A stretch of DNA of 42,189 bases from an uncultured beta proteobacterium (GTDB lineage Bacteria; Pseudomonadota; Gammaproteobacteria; Burkholderiales; Burkholderiaceae_C): positions 1 to 42,189 of the forward strand of contig CAIXNB010000121.1 in the NCBI GenBank assembly GCA_903920695.1. Reading direction: 5' to 3'. How positions within the stretch are numbered: position 1 is the stretch's first letter; every line of letters starts with the position of its first letter. A program made the translations under genes and the position numbers. Below, in pieces: positions 15,754-26,829 of this stretch. The notes beneath the pieces were generated by a model. That model saw nothing but the letters and a program-made list of their open reading frames with translations. It had not been told where the DNA came from and ran no database searches.

Positions 15754-16737
15754 TCAGTGCTGACGCTCGAGTAACTGTTGCGCCAATTGTATCAAACACT
15801 CGGTATGCGGGCCAGCCGGAAGAAGCCGGGCAGCGGCAACCGCGCGTTGGGCTTCCTGTGTTGCGGCGAGCCGGGCGACATCGAGGGCCCCGGTTGTTCT
15901 GACAATCTCTACGACCTGATCCAGCATGGCGACGCCGCCTGTTTCGATCGCCGTTTTGATGAGGGTTCTCTGGGCCGGGGTGCCACGTTGCATGGCTGCG
16001 ATCAATGGCAGTGTCGTCTTTCCTTCGCGCAGGTCATCGCCGAGGTTCTTACCCATGACCGCTGCTTCGCCGGTGTAATCAAGCACATCGTCGATGACCT
16101 GAAAGGCGGTGCCAATGGCTTGGCCGTAATCGGCGCAAGCATCTTCCATCTGAGGCGTGCTGTGAGCGAGAATGGCACCGACTCTGGCGCTGGCCTCGAA
16201 CAATTTGGCCGTCTTGGACCGGATCACCTGGAGGTAGCCTGCCTCATCGAGTTCCGCGTTGTGCATGTTCATCAACTGCATCACTTCACCTTCGGCGATG
16301 ATGTTGGTGGCGTCGGCCAGCACTTCCATAACCCGCATGTTCTGCGCATCAACCATCATCTGGAATGAGCGGGAGTACAAGAAATCGCCAACCAGCACAC
16401 TGGCCGGGTTGCCAAAGGTTTCATTGGCCGTGGCGTTGCCGCGGCGCAGGGCAGAATCATCCACCACGTCGTCATGCAGCAGTGTGGCGGTATGAATGAA
16501 TTCGACCACGGCCGCCAGGTTGAAGCGCTGCTCACCGGCATAACCCAGGGCGCCGCAGGTCAACAGAAGCAGGGCCGGCCTTAATCGCTTGCCGCCGGCA
16601 GCAATGATGTAGCGCGAAACCTGACCAATCAAGGGCACGTTGGAGTTGAGACGGTGGGCGATGACCTTGTCAACCTCACGCATATCTTGCGCGATGATGG
16701 CCAAGGTCGGGGCGGGGCTGGATGGATTGACTTGCAA
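15754..16737 (-). CDS. ispB: Octaprenyl diphosphate synthase (polyprenyl synthetase)
   Basis: IspB elongates farnesyl diphosphate with isopentenyl diphosphate to make the isoprenoid tail of ubiquinone. The 327-aa protein has the first Asp-rich motif DDVVDD (residues 89-94), the second DDVLDY (216-221), [12 protein letters not shown], and [18 protein letters not shown] after the second motif. Length fits the trans-prenyl synthase family. The exact chain length (octa or other) depends on residues upstream of the first motif and is inferred from the betaproteobacterial context. It is divergent from rplU, a common arrangement. Confidence 0.93.
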   Translation of the reverse strand: MQVNPSSPAPTLAIIAQDMREVDKVIAHRLNSNVPLIGQVSRYIIAAGGKRLRPALLLLTCGALGYAGEQRFNLAAVVEFIHTATLLHDDVVDDSALRRGNATANETFGNPASVLVGDFLYSRSFQMMVDAQNMRVMEVLADATNIIAEGEVMQLMNMHNAELDEAGYLQVIRSKTAKLFEASARVGAILAHSTPQMEDACADYGQAIGTAFQVIDDVLDYTGEAAVMGKNLGDDLREGKTTLPLIAAMQRGTPAQRTLIKTAIETGGVAMLDQVVEIVRTTGALDVARLAATQEAQRAVAAARLLPAGPHTECLIQLAQQLLERQH

Positions 16738-16830
16738 GACAAATAATCGGTTGTGTGGCTGGATTATAGAAAGCAGATAGGCTTGAATTGGGCGCAGATC
16801 AGCAAAATCGCTCCAAATCTGACGCTGTGG

Positions 16831-16836
16831 TATAGT
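16831..16836 (+). promoter_or_regulatory. Possible -10 box for rplU-rpmA
   Basis: TATAGT lies 55 bp before the rplU ATG in the divergent gap between ispB and rplU. The -35 region is weak, so this is only a candidate. No further structured leader was evident to me. Confidence 0.4.
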
Positions 16837-16885
16837 AGCGGGCTCTGTGAAAATTCGTTCCCAGAGCTAAATTGAAGAGGTCAAC

Positions 16886-17197
16886 ATGTACGCGGTCATA
16901 AAAACCGGCGGCAAGCAATATCGGGTTGCTGCCGGCGAAAAAATTAAAGTAGAACAGATTGCTGCGGACGTAGGCCAAGAGATTGTGTTTGATCAGGTTT
17001 TGGCAGTCGGAAACGGCGCAGAACTGAAGGTCGGCACACCCTTGGTGTCCGGCGCAACGGTGAGTGTCACGGTCGTGGCTCACGGCAAGCACGACAAGGT
17101 CAGCATCTTCAAGATGCGTCGTCGCAAACATTACCAAAAACGTCAAGGACATCGTCAGCAGTTCACTGAACTGTTGGTTGGTGTGATTTCTGCATAA
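16886..17197 (+). CDS. rplU: 50S ribosomal protein L21
   Basis: L21 binds 23S rRNA in the large ribosomal subunit. The 103-aa product begins [20 protein letters not shown] and ends with the [20 protein letters not shown] block, both diagnostic. Length is standard. The start is ATG 16886 with a GAAGAGG ribosome site just upstream. It is followed at 12 bp by rpmA, the usual pair. Confidence 0.98.
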   Translation: MYAVIKTGGKQYRVAAGEKIKVEQIAADVGQEIVFDQVLAVGNGAELKVGTPLVSGATVSVTVVAHGKHDKVSIFKMRRRKHYQKRQGHRQQFTELLVGVISA

Positions 17198-17209
17198 GGG
17201 GCAAGAGTC

Positions 17210-17467
17210 ATGGCACAGAAAAAAGGCGGCGGCTCAACGCGAAACGGGCGTGATTCCATGCCCAAAATGCTGGGCGTTAAGAAGTTCGGTGGTGAACTGA
17301 TCAGCGCAGGCGCGATCATCGTTCGCCAACGCGGCACCAAGTTTCATCCTGGCGTCAATGTCGGCATTGGCAAGGACCACACCTTGTTTGCATTGGTTGA
17401 TGGCAATGTATCGTTCGCCATCAAAGGCGCAATGAACAAGCATACGGTGAGTGTGACTTCAGCTTAA
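17210..17467 (+). CDS. rpmA: 50S ribosomal protein L27
   Basis: L27 sits near the peptidyl-transferase centre; its N-terminal tail contacts the P-site tRNA. The 85-aa product starts [15 protein letters not shown] after the initiator Met and has the conserved [20 protein letters not shown]. There is no N-terminal pre-peptide of the firmicute type. It ends 22 bp before a strong intrinsic terminator, which closes the rplU-rpmA unit. Confidence 0.98.
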   Translation: MAQKKGGGSTRNGRDSMPKMLGVKKFGGELISAGAIIVRQRGTKFHPGVNVGIGKDHTLFALVDGNVSFAIKGAMNKHTVSVTSA

Positions 17468-17489
17468 TTTGCTGGACATCTCCAACTGA

Positions 17490-17517
17490 AACCCTGCGCG
17501 CTGCGCGGGGTTTTTTG
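17490..17517 (+). terminator. Intrinsic terminator after rpmA
   Basis: AACCCTGCGC pairs with GCGCGGGGTT (10 bp including one G-T pair) around a 3-base loop and runs into TTTTTTG. It separates rplU-rpmA from obgE, probably partially, since obgE has only about 30 bp left for its own leader. Confidence 0.9.
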
Positions 17518-17535
17518 TTTGGAAGAACTCTCTAA

Positions 17536-18615
<1,080 letters not shown>

Positions 18616-18670
18616 GCGCCGTGGCGGCTTGTTGGTGGTAAGCGCAGGATTGTCCTAGCCGGAATTGACC

Positions 18671-19801
18671 ATGAAGAATGTTTCGCTTGTGTTGCGCGAT
18701 GCCAGACGCATCGTTGTCAAAGTGGGTTCCAGTCTGGTAACCAACGAAGGCCGCGGGCTGGACGAAAACGCCATTGGCGAATGGTGTCGTCAAATCTCCT
18801 CGCTGGTGCGCGCCGGGCGCGAAGTCATCATGGTTTCCAGCGGTGCCATTGCCGAAGGCATGAAGCGACTGGGTTGGACTAATCGACCGCACGAAATTCA
18901 TGAGCTTCAGGCCGCTGCTGCCGTCGGTCAGATGGGTCTGGCGCAGATGTACGAAACAAAGTTGCGTGAAAACGCCCTTCGTAGCGCCCAGGTTCTGCTG
19001 ACACACGCCGACCTGGCGGACCGTGAGCGCTATCTCAACGCGCGCTCCACCTTGTTGACACTGCTCAAACTCGGTGTAGTGCCGGTGATCAATGAAAACG
19101 ATACGGTGGTCAACGACGAAATCAAGTTCGGTGACAACGACACCCTGGGCGCGCTGGTGGCCAATCTGGTGGAGGCCGACGCCCTGATCATCCTGACCGA
19201 TCAAAAGGGGCTTTACAGAGCCGATCCGCGCAGAAATCCGGCCGCAGAATTTGTGCACGAGGCCAAGGCGGGCGACCCGGCCCTTGAGGCGATGGCCGGC
19301 GGTGCCGGGTCGAGTTTGGGGCGCGGCGGCATGATCACCAAAATCCTGGCGGCCAAGCGGGCAGCGGGGTCGGGCGCATCGACCGTTATTGCCTGGGGGC
19401 GTGAGCCAGATGTACTCCTGCGACTGAGTCAGGGCGAGCGGATAGGGACCTTGTTGGTGGCCCAGACCCAGAAAACCCAGGCGCGCAAGCAGTGGATTGC
19501 CGACCATTTGCAACTGCGGGGTTCCGTGGTGGTGGATGCCGGTGCGGCAGCGAAAGTGCGTGATGAGGGCAAGAGCCTTTTGCCGATCGGCATGACCGGC
19601 GTTACTGGGGATTTTTCACGCGGTGACGTGATCGCGATCCGTGACGCCGAGGGTGTTGAGATGGCGCGTGGGCTGGCCAACTACGCCAGTGTCGAGGCGC
19701 GCCTGATTTGTCGCAAGCCCTCCAGCGAATTTGAAAAATTGCTGGGTTACGCGGCTGAACCGGAAATGGTGCATCGTGATAATCTGGTGCTGACGCGCTG
19801 A
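18671..19801 (+). CDS. proB: Glutamate 5-kinase with PUA domain
   Basis: ProB phosphorylates glutamate in the first step of proline synthesis and is feedback-inhibited by proline. The 376-aa protein has an amino-acid-kinase domain ([58 protein letters not shown]) and a C-terminal PUA domain (about residues 275-365, with [17 protein letters not shown]). I use ATG 18671; a TTG two codons earlier is open but less likely. The gene follows obgE after 55 bp. proA is not in the window. Confidence 0.97.
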   Translation: MKNVSLVLRDARRIVVKVGSSLVTNEGRGLDENAIGEWCRQISSLVRAGREVIMVSSGAIAEGMKRLGWTNRPHEIHELQAAAAVGQMGLAQMYETKLRENALRSAQVLLTHADLADRERYLNARSTLLTLLKLGVVPVINENDTVVNDEIKFGDNDTLGALVANLVEADALIILTDQKGLYRADPRRNPAAEFVHEAKAGDPALEAMAGGAGSSLGRGGMITKILAAKRAAGSGASTVIAWGREPDVLLRLSQGERIGTLLVAQTQKTQARKQWIADHLQLRGSVVVDAGAAAKVRDEGKSLLPIGMTGVTGDFSRGDVIAIRDAEGVEMARGLANYASVEARLICRKPSSEFEKLLGYAAEPEMVHRDNLVLTR

Positions 19802-19808
19802 ATTGGTT

Positions 19809-19830
19809 GGGGCCCTGATGCGCCGGCCCC
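19809..19830. terminator. GC-rich hairpin between convergent proB and CNP1-like gene
   Basis: GGGGCC (19809-19814) pairs with GGCCCC (19825-19830) around a 10-base loop in the short gap between the convergent genes. There is no U-run, so it is at best a weak bidirectional terminator. Confidence 0.4.
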
Positions 19831-19839
19831 TACCACGCC

Positions 19840-20337
19840 TCAGAAAAGCTTGGGATTTGGATTCTTCAGTGCCTTGATGAGGGCTGATGCCGAATTGGCA
19901 GCCACTGCGCGGCCTTCGCAGAGCCCTTGTCTGGCAAGCGCCAACGCATGTCTGGACGGCAAGTTGCCATTCAGATCCTGCCACTGTGGGTCGTCAATGA
20001 TGATCCACTGACCGCTGGCGGTGTAGCGGGCAAACGTTTTGACTTCGCCTGCGTCGCAGCGAATACCCTCGTACATGGCGTTGACGGAGCCGCTGGCGCT
20101 GTTGGCCACGACGACATAGCTGACGACACCGTCAGGTGTGATGGATAGCGTTGCAGGATCGATCCCAAATCGCAGGGCAACATAGCTCGGCATTTCGATA
20201 GCAATCAAATGCTTTGTATCGAAAGCGGGTGGCACGGGCGGCTGCGACGCCTTCAGGTCGGCAGCAGCACCAGTCTGGGCCGCAGCGCCGGCCGTTGCAA
20301 GCACCAGACTGATCCCTGCAAGCTTAGCGAGATTCAT
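19840..20337 (-). CDS. CNP1-like family exported protein
   Basis: This 165-aa protein has a signal peptide ([20 protein letters not shown], probable cleavage before QTG) and a CNP1-like domain: [51 protein letters not shown] and DPQWQDLNG. The family is widespread in Betaproteobacteria and lies next to rppH; its function is unknown. The start ATG 20337 overlaps the rppH end by 14 bp, so the two are co-transcribed. A longer frame upstream to 20412 would lie wholly inside rppH and would hide the signal peptide. Confidence 0.8.
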   Translation of the reverse strand: MNLAKLAGISLVLATAGAAAQTGAAADLKASQPPVPPAFDTKHLIAIEMPSYVALRFGIDPATLSITPDGVVSYVVVANSASGSVNAMYEGIRCDAGEVKTFARYTASGQWIIIDDPQWQDLNGNLPSRHALALARQGLCEGRAVAANSASALIKALKNPNPKLF

Positions 20338-20974
20338 GTATTTCCCGTGGCCCGTCAGGTTCATGACTGTTCTGGGGGGCGGGCTCGAAGGTCGCGCCCG
20401 GAGGCAACTCAAAACCGCAGGCTGGCAAGCCGGTTTGCTCCAGCCCCCCGTCTTGCTCGTGCGGGCGCATGCCCTGCCGCAGGAATCTGTTTCGGTACTC
20501 GTTGCGCGGCAAATGGCGCGCCAGTTCGGTCAGGGCCATTTCGTAAACGCCGCGCTTGAATTCCACAACCGCGTCCAGCGGCACCCAATAGTCGTTCCAG
20601 CGCCAGGCATCGAACTCGGGGTGGTTGGTCGCGCGCAGGTTCAGGTCCCAGTCATTTCCCAGTAGTTGAAGCAAAAACCAGATCTGCTTCTGGCCTTTGT
20701 AATGACCGCGCGCGTCGCGGCGGATGTATCGGTCCGGCACCTCGTAGCGCAACCAGTCTCGGGTGCGGGCCACAATGCGAATGTGCTCTCGACAGAGCCC
20801 CACTTCCTCGTGCAGTTCACGGACCATGGCCTGCTCAGGGGTTTCGCCCCGATCAATGCCACCCTGCGGAAACTGCCAAGAGTGTGTACGAATTCGCTTG
20901 CCCCAGAACACCTGATTCTTCTGGTTGAGCAGGATGATGCCGACGTTGGGCCTAAAGCCGTCCCGGTCAAGCAT
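20324..20974 (-). CDS. rppH: RNA pyrophosphohydrolase (Nudix)
   Basis: RppH removes pyrophosphate from the 5' end of mRNAs, starting RNase E-dependent decay. The 216-aa protein begins [17 protein letters not shown] and has [14 protein letters not shown]. The full Nudix box GX5EX7REUXEEXGU is at residues 38-60, with Glu53, Glu56 and Glu57. The C-terminal tail beyond about residue 165 is less conserved and proline-rich, which accounts for the extra length over the E. coli enzyme (176). I use ATG 20974 instead of a TTG two codons before. It is divergent from proS. Confidence 0.95.
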   Translation of the reverse strand: MLDRDGFRPNVGIILLNQKNQVFWGKRIRTHSWQFPQGGIDRGETPEQAMVRELHEEVGLCREHIRIVARTRDWLRYEVPDRYIRRDARGHYKGQKQIWFLLQLLGNDWDLNLRATNHPEFDAWRWNDYWVPLDAVVEFKRGVYEMALTELARHLPRNEYRNRFLRQGMRPHEQDGGLEQTGLPACGFELPPGATFEPAPQNSHEPDGPREIHESR

Positions 20975-21006
20975 AATCAAACCCCAATTTTTAAACTGTA
21001 CCCATT

Positions 21007-21028
21007 ATGCACAGTGAGCGCTGTGCAT
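21007..21028. promoter_or_regulatory. Perfect inverted repeat in the rppH/proS divergent region
   Basis: ATGCACAG (21007-21014) and CTGTGCAT (21021-21028) are exact reverse complements around TGAGCG. A second small palindrome, AAGGG-GTATAG-CCCTT, follows at 21030-21045. They lie in the 94-bp gap between the two start codons. Either could be an operator or a 5'-UTR hairpin of proS. Confidence 0.5.
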
Positions 21029-21068
21029 CAAGGGGTATAGCCCTTAGGTCCATTTCCCGAGCACTGCC

Positions 21069-22811
21069 ATGAAAGCTTCCCAATTCTTTATTTCCACCCT
21101 CAAAGAAGCACCTGCGGATGCCGAAGTGGTGAGCCATCAGTTGATGATGCGCGCCGGCATGATCAAGAAACTCGGTGCCGGCATCTACACCCTCATGCCC
21201 ATGGGCCTGCGCGTGGTGCGCAAGGTTGAGGCCATCGTGCGCGAGGAAATGGACCGCGCCGGTGCCGTTGAGTTGACGATGCCGGTGGTCCAACCAGCCG
21301 AGCTGTGGCAGGAGACCGGGCGCTTCGAAACCAACGGGCCTGAACTGCTGCGCGTCAAAGATCGCCATGACCGGGATTTTGTTATCCAGCCTACCAGCGA
21401 AGAAGTAGTTACCGACATCGCGCGTCAGGAAATCAGGAGTTACAAGCAGTTGCCCCGGAATTTCTACCAGATCCAGACCAAGTTCCGGGATGAGCGCCGT
21501 CCCCGTTTCGGGCTGATGCGCGGGCGTGAATTCATCATGAAGGACGCCTACAGCTTTGATCGTGACCAGGCGTCAGCCAAAGCCAGCTATCAGGTGATGG
21601 CACAGGCCTACCGCCGGATCTTCGACCGTTTCGGTTTGACTTACCGCGCCGTGGCGGCAGACAGCGGCGCCATTGGCGGCGACCTGAGCGAAGAGTTTCA
21701 AGTAATTGCTGCTACTGGCGAAGATGCCATCGTGTACTGCCCGGACAGTGACTATGCCGCCAACATGGAAAAAGCCGAGGCGCTGGCGCCCAACCAAGCC
21801 CGCGCCGCAGCGCAGCAGGCCCTGACGAAAACCGCGACACCGGGCAAGAGCACCTGCGCTGATGTGGCCGCACTCCTGGCTGTGCCGTTACAGCAGACCG
21901 TCAAATCACTGGTTCTGGCAACCGACAGCCTGGGTGCGACGGGCGAGATCGTCAAGACCCAGATCTGGTTGCTGCTGCTGCGCGGTGACCATGACATGAA
22001 CGAGGTCAAGGTTGGCAAACTGGCAGGGCTGAGCGGTTATCGCTTTGCCACCGTGGCTGAAATCGAAGCCCATTTCGGCTGCCTGCCGGGCTACCTCGGC
22101 CCGATCGGCCTGAAGAAGCCGGTCAACATCGTGGTTGATCGCGAGGTGGCCGTCATGAACGACTGGATTTGTGGCGCCAATGAACCTGACTTTCACATCA
22201 CCGGTGTCAACTGGGCCAGGGACCTGCCGGAGCCGCCGCTGGTGGCCGATTTGCGCAATGTGGTTGAAGGTGATTTCTCGCCCGACGGTAACGGCGTGCT
22301 GGCAATTGAGCGCGGCATCGAGATCGGGCACGTGTTCTACCTTGGTACGAAATACAGCAAGCCGATGAACGCTAGCTTTCTGGACGTCAACGGCAAGCCG
22401 CAGTTCATGGAAATGGGTTGCTATGGCATTGGCATCACGCGTCTGCCGGCCGCTGCCATCGAACAGAACCATGACGCGCGCGGCATTATCTGGCCCGATG
22501 CGCTGGCGCCCTTCACCGTGGTGCTGTGTCCGATCAGCCCGGACCGCTTTCCCGCTGTCAAGGAGGCAGCCGACACGCTTTACGCCCAGTTACTCGCCGC
22601 TGGCGTGGATGTGATACTGGACGACCGTGGCGAGCGCCCCGGTGCCATGTTTGCCGACTGGGAACTGATCGGTGTGCCGCATCGCGTCAACATCGGCGAC
22701 CGCGGCTTGAAGGACGGACAGGTCGAATACCAGGCGCGCCGCGATGCCAGTCCCACGATGGTGTCGGTCACCGAGATCCTGGCACTGCTGCAAGCCCGAC
22801 TGAAGGCGTGA
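21069..22811 (+). CDS. proS: Prolyl-tRNA synthetase (bacterial type with editing domain)
   Basis: ProS charges tRNA-Pro with proline. The 580-aa class II enzyme shows [18 protein letters not shown], motif 2 with [26 protein letters not shown] (read in segments), and motif 3 near [11 protein letters not shown]. The YbaK-like editing insertion lies at about residues 225-390 and hydrolyses mis-charged Ala-tRNA-Pro. The anticodon-binding domain is at the C-terminus ([18 protein letters not shown]). Length is typical. The start is ATG 21069. The stop TGA shares its last base with the next ATG (TGATG), so the transglycosylase gene is translationally coupled. Confidence 0.98.
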   Translation: MKASQFFISTLKEAPADAEVVSHQLMMRAGMIKKLGAGIYTLMPMGLRVVRKVEAIVREEMDRAGAVELTMPVVQPAELWQETGRFETNGPELLRVKDRHDRDFVIQPTSEEVVTDIARQEIRSYKQLPRNFYQIQTKFRDERRPRFGLMRGREFIMKDAYSFDRDQASAKASYQVMAQAYRRIFDRFGLTYRAVAADSGAIGGDLSEEFQVIAATGEDAIVYCPDSDYAANMEKAEALAPNQARAAAQQALTKTATPGKSTCADVAALLAVPLQQTVKSLVLATDSLGATGEIVKTQIWLLLLRGDHDMNEVKVGKLAGLSGYRFATVAEIEAHFGCLPGYLGPIGLKKPVNIVVDREVAVMNDWICGANEPDFHITGVNWARDLPEPPLVADLRNVVEGDFSPDGNGVLAIERGIEIGHVFYLGTKYSKPMNASFLDVNGKPQFMEMGCYGIGITRLPAAAIEQNHDARGIIWPDALAPFTVVLCPISPDRFPAVKEAADTLYAQLLAAGVDVILDDRGERPGAMFADWELIGVPHRVNIGDRGLKDGQVEYQARRDASPTMVSVTEILALLQARLKA

Positions 22812-23443
22812 TGCCTCGGGTGCGGACGGGCTTGCGCTCAAGAAGACAGTGCCTGTTGTCCCTGCTTGCCGGGGCCGCTCTGCTGTCGATGGGTGGACCG
22901 GCAGCGGCTGGAAATCAGGTTGAGGAGCCTCTGGCGGACTCAGTGCGCAGCGCATTGAGTGCCGCCGTTTCAGATGGTGCGCCGCCAGTGCCTGAATTTT
23001 CCGATACCGAGTCGCGGCTCAACTACCTGCGTTGGCTTGGCCATGCCAGCGGACGCCTGAGAAAGCAAAAACCCGATTGGAACGTACGCAAGGAATTCCT
23101 GCAAACGCTCTGGTATGAGAGCCGACGCGCCGGTCTCGATCCGGCGCTGGTTTTGGGCTTGGTCCAGGTGGAAAGTAATTTCAGAAAATTCGCCATATCC
23201 AGCACGGGTGCACGCGGCTACATGCAGGTGATGCCGTTCTGGACGCGTGTCCTGGCGGATGGTGATTCGAGCAAGCTGTTTCATATGCAGACCAATCTGC
23301 GTTTTGGCTGTGTCATCCTGCGTCACTACTTGGACCGCGAAAAAGGAGATCTGTTTCTCGCGCTCGGCCGTTACAACGGTTCACGTGGCAAGGCGCCGTA
23401 CGCGGATGCAGTGCTTGGGGCCAAGAAGCGCTGGGCGTTCTGA
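22811..23443 (+). CDS. Lytic transglycosylase, SLT domain
   Basis: This is a predicted periplasmic murein hydrolase that cleaves the MurNAc-GlcNAc bond with formation of the 1,6-anhydro ring. The 210-aa protein has an N-terminal export signal with a twin-arginine look (SRRQCLL at residues 10-16, then a hydrophobic stretch ending in PAAAG). A goose-lysozyme-like SLT domain follows: LVLGLVQVESNF with catalytic Glu121, GARGYMQVMPFW, and LALGRYNGS. It overlaps the proS stop by one base (ATG 22811), an order I associate with Comamonadaceae. Confidence 0.88.
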   Translation: MPRVRTGLRSRRQCLLSLLAGAALLSMGGPAAAGNQVEEPLADSVRSALSAAVSDGAPPVPEFSDTESRLNYLRWLGHASGRLRKQKPDWNVRKEFLQTLWYESRRAGLDPALVLGLVQVESNFRKFAISSTGARGYMQVMPFWTRVLADGDSSKLFHMQTNLRFGCVILRHYLDREKGDLFLALGRYNGSRGKAPYADAVLGAKKRWAF

Positions 23444-23449
23444 ACCGGC

Positions 23450-23467
23450 GCCGGATCAAGGTCCGGC
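23450..23467. terminator. Hairpin between convergent genes, related to the dispersed repeat
   Basis: GCCGGA and TCCGGC pair around TCAAGG. The stem is the same as in the dispersed repeats at 3641-3710 and 9461-9516. It sits just after the transglycosylase stop, between it and the convergent grxD, and may end transcription from either side without a U-run. Confidence 0.45.
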
Positions 23468-23495
23468 CTGCATGCGAGCGCGCCTGGTGGTCTGC

Positions 23496-23822
23496 TTATC
23501 CGGGTTGGGTTGACAAGGTTTTTTGCAACTCGCCGCTTTCGTACATTTCCATCATGATGTCGGAGCCGCCAATGAACTCGCCTTTGACATAGAGTTGCGG
23601 AATGGTCGGCCAGCTGCTGTACTCCTTGATGCCGGCGCGAATCTCGGCGTCTTCCAGCACGTTGACTGTTTTCACACTGTCAGGCTTGACGCCGCAGGCC
23701 TGCAGAATCTGGATTGCGCGGCCGGAAAAGCCGCACTGCGGGAAACTGGCGTTGCCCTTCATGAAAAGCACCACGTCGTTGCCTTTAACCAGGGTGTCAA
23801 TGCGTTGTTGTGTATCGCTCAT
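23496..23822 (-). CDS. grxD: Monothiol glutaredoxin, Grx4 family
   Basis: This 108-aa cytoplasmic protein coordinates a [2Fe-2S] cluster with glutathione and hands it on in Fe-S assembly. The active site is CGFS at residues 30-33 in [14 protein letters not shown]. Other conserved parts are [24 protein letters not shown] and the C-terminal MYESGEL. I use ATG 23822 (MSDTQQRID) over an upstream GTG/ATG giving a five-residue extension. It is divergent from tsaD, with 107 bp between starts. Confidence 0.96.
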   Translation of the reverse strand: MSDTQQRIDTLVKGNDVVLFMKGNASFPQCGFSGRAIQILQACGVKPDSVKTVNVLEDAEIRAGIKEYSSWPTIPQLYVKGEFIGGSDIMMEMYESGELQKTLSTQPG

Positions 23823-23929
23823 TTCAAGATTCCTCATTTACCAAACGCGCAATTATTCCACCTTCGGCCCTGGCGTGCTATTGCTGTGAGCGCACGGCGC
23901 GTCGCAGGCTTCACCTACACTCGGCGCCT

Positions 23930-24994
23930 ATGGCAAAAACCTTGCAGGTATTGGGGATTGAATCGTCCTGTGACGAGACCGGTGTGGCGTTGGTGGCGTT
24001 GCGCGGCGACGACTTGCCAGTGTTGTTGGCCCATGCTTTGTACAGCCAGATTGAAATGCACCAGGCCTATGGCGGGGTCGTGCCAGAGCTGGCCAGTCGT
24101 GACCACATTCGCCGGGTCCTGCCCCTGACGCAACAAGTACTTCTCGAATCCAAGCGCAGTTTGGCCGAGATCGATGTGGTGGCTTTCACGCGTGGCCCCG
24201 GTCTGGCCGGCGCCCTGCTCGTGGGGGCGGGCGTGGCCTGCGCGCTGGCGGCTGCGCTGAAGAAGCCGGTGCTCGGCGTGCACCACCTGGAAGGCCATTT
24301 GCTCTCGCCGTTCCTGAGTGCTGATCCACCCCAGTTCCCGTTTGTCGCCTTGTTGGTGTCGGGTGGCCATACGCAATTGATGCGGGTGACCGGGGTGGGA
24401 CGCTATACCTTGCTGGGCGAGACCATCGATGACGCGGCGGGTGAGGCGTTTGATAAATCGGCCAAATTGCTGGGGCTGGTCTATCCCGGTGGTCCGGCTC
24501 TCGCTGTTCTGGCTGAACAGGGCAGGGCGGATGCATATGCGCTGCCTCGGCCCTTGCTCAAAAGCGGCAATCTGGATTTTTCATTCGCCGGTCTGAAAAC
24601 GGCCGTGATGGTACAGGCCAGAAAGCTGGCGCTGGCGCAGGGCTGCGCGGTCGCGACTCTGCCCGCGACGGTGCTGGCAGACCTAGCTGCTTCAACACAG
24701 GCGGCGATTGTTGAAGTGTTGGTCAAGAAATCCCTGTCGGCCTTGGTGCAGACTGGCATGAAGCGGCTGGTGGTGGCCGGCGGCGTTGGCGCCAACCGCA
24801 GGCTGCGCGAACAACTCAACGCCGAGTGTGCCAAGCGCCAGGTGCGCGTGCACTACCCGGAACTGCATCTGTGTACCGATAACGGGGCCATGATCGCGAT
24901 GGCTGCAGCCATGCGACTGCAGTCCGGACAGCAAACGGCGAGCGCGGTTTACGCTTTCGACGTCAAACCACGCTGGCCTTTGGATTTGCTCTAA
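23930..24994 (+). CDS. tsaD: tRNA N6-threonylcarbamoyladenosine transferase subunit TsaD
   Basis: With TsaB/TsaE, TsaD puts threonylcarbamoyl on A37 of ANN-decoding tRNAs. The 354-aa ASKHA-fold protein begins [20 protein letters not shown], has the metal site HLEGH (residues 119-123) and [11 protein letters not shown], then [14 protein letters not shown] near the end. I chose ATG 23930; the frame is open upstream to 23810, but that part is not conserved and overlaps grxD. The label O-sialoglycoprotease is obsolete. Confidence 0.97.
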   Translation: MAKTLQVLGIESSCDETGVALVALRGDDLPVLLAHALYSQIEMHQAYGGVVPELASRDHIRRVLPLTQQVLLESKRSLAEIDVVAFTRGPGLAGALLVGAGVACALAAALKKPVLGVHHLEGHLLSPFLSADPPQFPFVALLVSGGHTQLMRVTGVGRYTLLGETIDDAAGEAFDKSAKLLGLVYPGGPALAVLAEQGRADAYALPRPLLKSGNLDFSFAGLKTAVMVQARKLALAQGCAVATLPATVLADLAASTQAAIVEVLVKKSLSALVQTGMKRLVVAGGVGANRRLREQLNAECAKRQVRVHYPELHLCTDNGAMIAMAAAMRLQSGQQTASAVYAFDVKPRWPLDLL

Positions 24995-25045
24995 GCCGGC
25001 TCCCGCAGCACAGCCAGGGCAACTGGCGGTGCATCTTGGGCTGAA

Positions 25046-25423
25046 TCAGTTGATGGTCAATGTGGTAACGCGGCTCACCGGCACCTGTTTGGCGAGCTTG
25101 AGTGTCAGCACGCCATTTTCCAGGCTGGCTTCGCTGCTGCCAGCGTCAATGTCCTGTGGCAGTTCGTACGCCGATTTGTATTGGCGGTTTGCGCCTTCCT
25201 TGCTCTCGATGCGCACGATCGCGGCTTCGATACCGATGTTCAACTGGTCTTTGGCAATGCCAGGAACGTCGAAGCGCAGGGTGTAGAACTTTTCGTCCTG
25301 CTCGACCGCGCAGGCGGTCTGGCGGCTGTTCAACTGGGCCTCTGAAAGGAAGCGCTCCAGCGAATGCCCCGCTGTTGAATGCAGAGGGTGGCGAAAACTG
25401 GCGGGGCTGGTGGCAAAAAACAT
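25046..25423 (-). CDS. Small heat-shock protein, Hsp20/alpha-crystallin family
   Basis: This 125-aa ATP-independent holdase is predicted to bind unfolding proteins. The alpha-crystallin domain spans about residues 38-115: QDEKFYTLRFDVPGIAKDQL, the segment IEAAIVRIESKEG, and the signature LENGVLTLKLAK. The C-terminal tail is short (TLTIN); LTI may serve as the IxI-type anchor. The start ATG 25423 has AGGAG 8 bp before it. It is divergent from the substrate-binding-protein gene and convergent with tsaD. No ROSE-type thermometer was obvious. Confidence 0.87.
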   Translation of the reverse strand: MFFATSPASFRHPLHSTAGHSLERFLSEAQLNSRQTACAVEQDEKFYTLRFDVPGIAKDQLNIGIEAAIVRIESKEGANRQYKSAYELPQDIDAGSSEASLENGVLTLKLAKQVPVSRVTTLTIN

Positions 25424-25516
25424 GGGTGAACTCCTAGTACACTGCGCGGCGTTCAACGCGAACGCCGCTTCGGTCCAATCTGCGCGCAATGCATCTGTTT
25501 TCAAGAGAAATTTCCA

Positions 25517-26806
25517 ATGTTTATTCTTCGCTGCCGGGCCTTGAAATTGGCGCTACTGGCGCTATGGGCGCTCACGCTGGGTCTGGCCCAGGCTGAGTCG
25601 GCGCCGATCAGGATTGCGATGATCGAGAGCCTGAGCGGTCCATTTGCGAACACCGGCGAGGCCGTGTTTCGTAACCTGACCTGGGCCGTCGAACGCGTCA
25701 ATGCAGGCGGCGGTGTGAAGCTGACTGGAGCTGGCGCTGCCGCTGGCAATCGAACGCTGGCGTTGGAGCGCTACGACAGCAAGGGGCAGAACGAAGAGGC
25801 CTTGTCGGTGCTCAAGGCGGCCATCGATGATGGCGCTCAATTCATTGTGCAGGGCAATTCCTCGTCGACTGCAGCGGCGCTGATTGACGCGATCAACAAG
25901 CACAACGAGCGCGAGCCGGGCAAGCGTGTGCTGTTTTTGAATTACTCGGCCGTTGATCCGATCCTGACCAACGAAAAATGCAGTTTCTGGCATTTCCGTT
26001 TCGATGCCCATGCCGATATGCGGATGAGCGCGCTGATGTCAGTGCTCAAAGAGGACAGCGACCTCAAGCGTGTTTACCTGATCGGCCAGGATTACAGCTT
26101 CGGTCACGCCGTGGCGCGAGAAGCGAAACGCCAGCTTGCGACTTTGCGCCCCGATGTGCAACTGGTGGGCGAAGAACTGCACCCGATGGGTCGGATCAAG
26201 GACTTCTTGCCCTATGCCGCCAAGATCAAGGCCAGTGGTGCGCAGGCTGTCATCACGGGCAATTTTGGTAATGACTTGACTCTGCTGGTGAAGGCGGCGA
26301 AAGAGATCGGTTTTGAAGGGAAGTTCTATACCTTCTACGGTAATGCGCTGGGCGCGCCGGCAGCGATGGGTGACGCCGGTATCCGCAAAGTGCTGGCGGT
26401 TGCCGACTGGATGCCCAACGTGCCGACTGCGCCGAGCGAGGCCTTCTACCGGTCCTTTCGCCAGCGTTTCCCGAAACCGGCCGAGGACTATGTCCATCTG
26501 CGCATGCAACTGATGGTGGTGGCACTGGCGCAGGCGATTGAAAGGGCTGGCAGCACCGATGCATTGGCTGTAGCGATGCAACTGGAGCGGGCCAAGGTTA
26601 CGCTCGCCGGCCAAACCGGCAGCATGCGCGCGTCCGACCATCAGTTTCAGCAAGCCCTGGTCGTCGGTGTGATGGAGCGGCAAGGCGAAGCCGGCGTCAA
26701 GTTTGACGTTGAAGGTTCGGGCTACGGCTTTCGCGTCGTCAAGCGCATTGCCGCAGCCGATGCCGAACTGCCAAGCACCTGCAACATGCAACGCCCCCTG
26801 AAGTAA
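25517..26806 (+). CDS. ABC transporter periplasmic substrate-binding protein (branched-chain amino acid type)
   Basis: This 429-aa exported protein has a signal peptide ending LGLAQA (cleavage before ESAP) and the type I periplasmic-binding fold of LivK-like receptors: IRIAMIESLSGPFANTG, FIVQGNSSSTAAALIDAIN, LIGQDYSFGHAVAREAKRQL, and GAQAVITGNFGNDLTLLVKA. Such proteins bring amino acids, amides or aromatic acids to LivHMGF permeases. No permease or ATPase gene is nearby, so it is an orphan receptor that must share a transporter. An aminotransferase gene begins 23 bp downstream, suggesting co-transcription. Confidence 0.88.
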   Translation: MFILRCRALKLALLALWALTLGLAQAESAPIRIAMIESLSGPFANTGEAVFRNLTWAVERVNAGGGVKLTGAGAAAGNRTLALERYDSKGQNEEALSVLKAAIDDGAQFIVQGNSSSTAAALIDAINKHNEREPGKRVLFLNYSAVDPILTNEKCSFWHFRFDAHADMRMSALMSVLKEDSDLKRVYLIGQDYSFGHAVAREAKRQLATLRPDVQLVGEELHPMGRIKDFLPYAAKIKASGAQAVITGNFGNDLTLLVKAAKEIGFEGKFYTFYGNALGAPAAMGDAGIRKVLAVADWMPNVPTAPSEAFYRSFRQRFPKPAEDYVHLRMQLMVVALAQAIERAGSTDALAVAMQLERAKVTLAGQTGSMRASDHQFQQALVVGVMERQGEAGVKFDVEGSGYGFRVVKRIAAADAELPSTCNMQRPLK

Positions 26807-26829
26807 TCGTCATTCCAACCGAGTCCACC

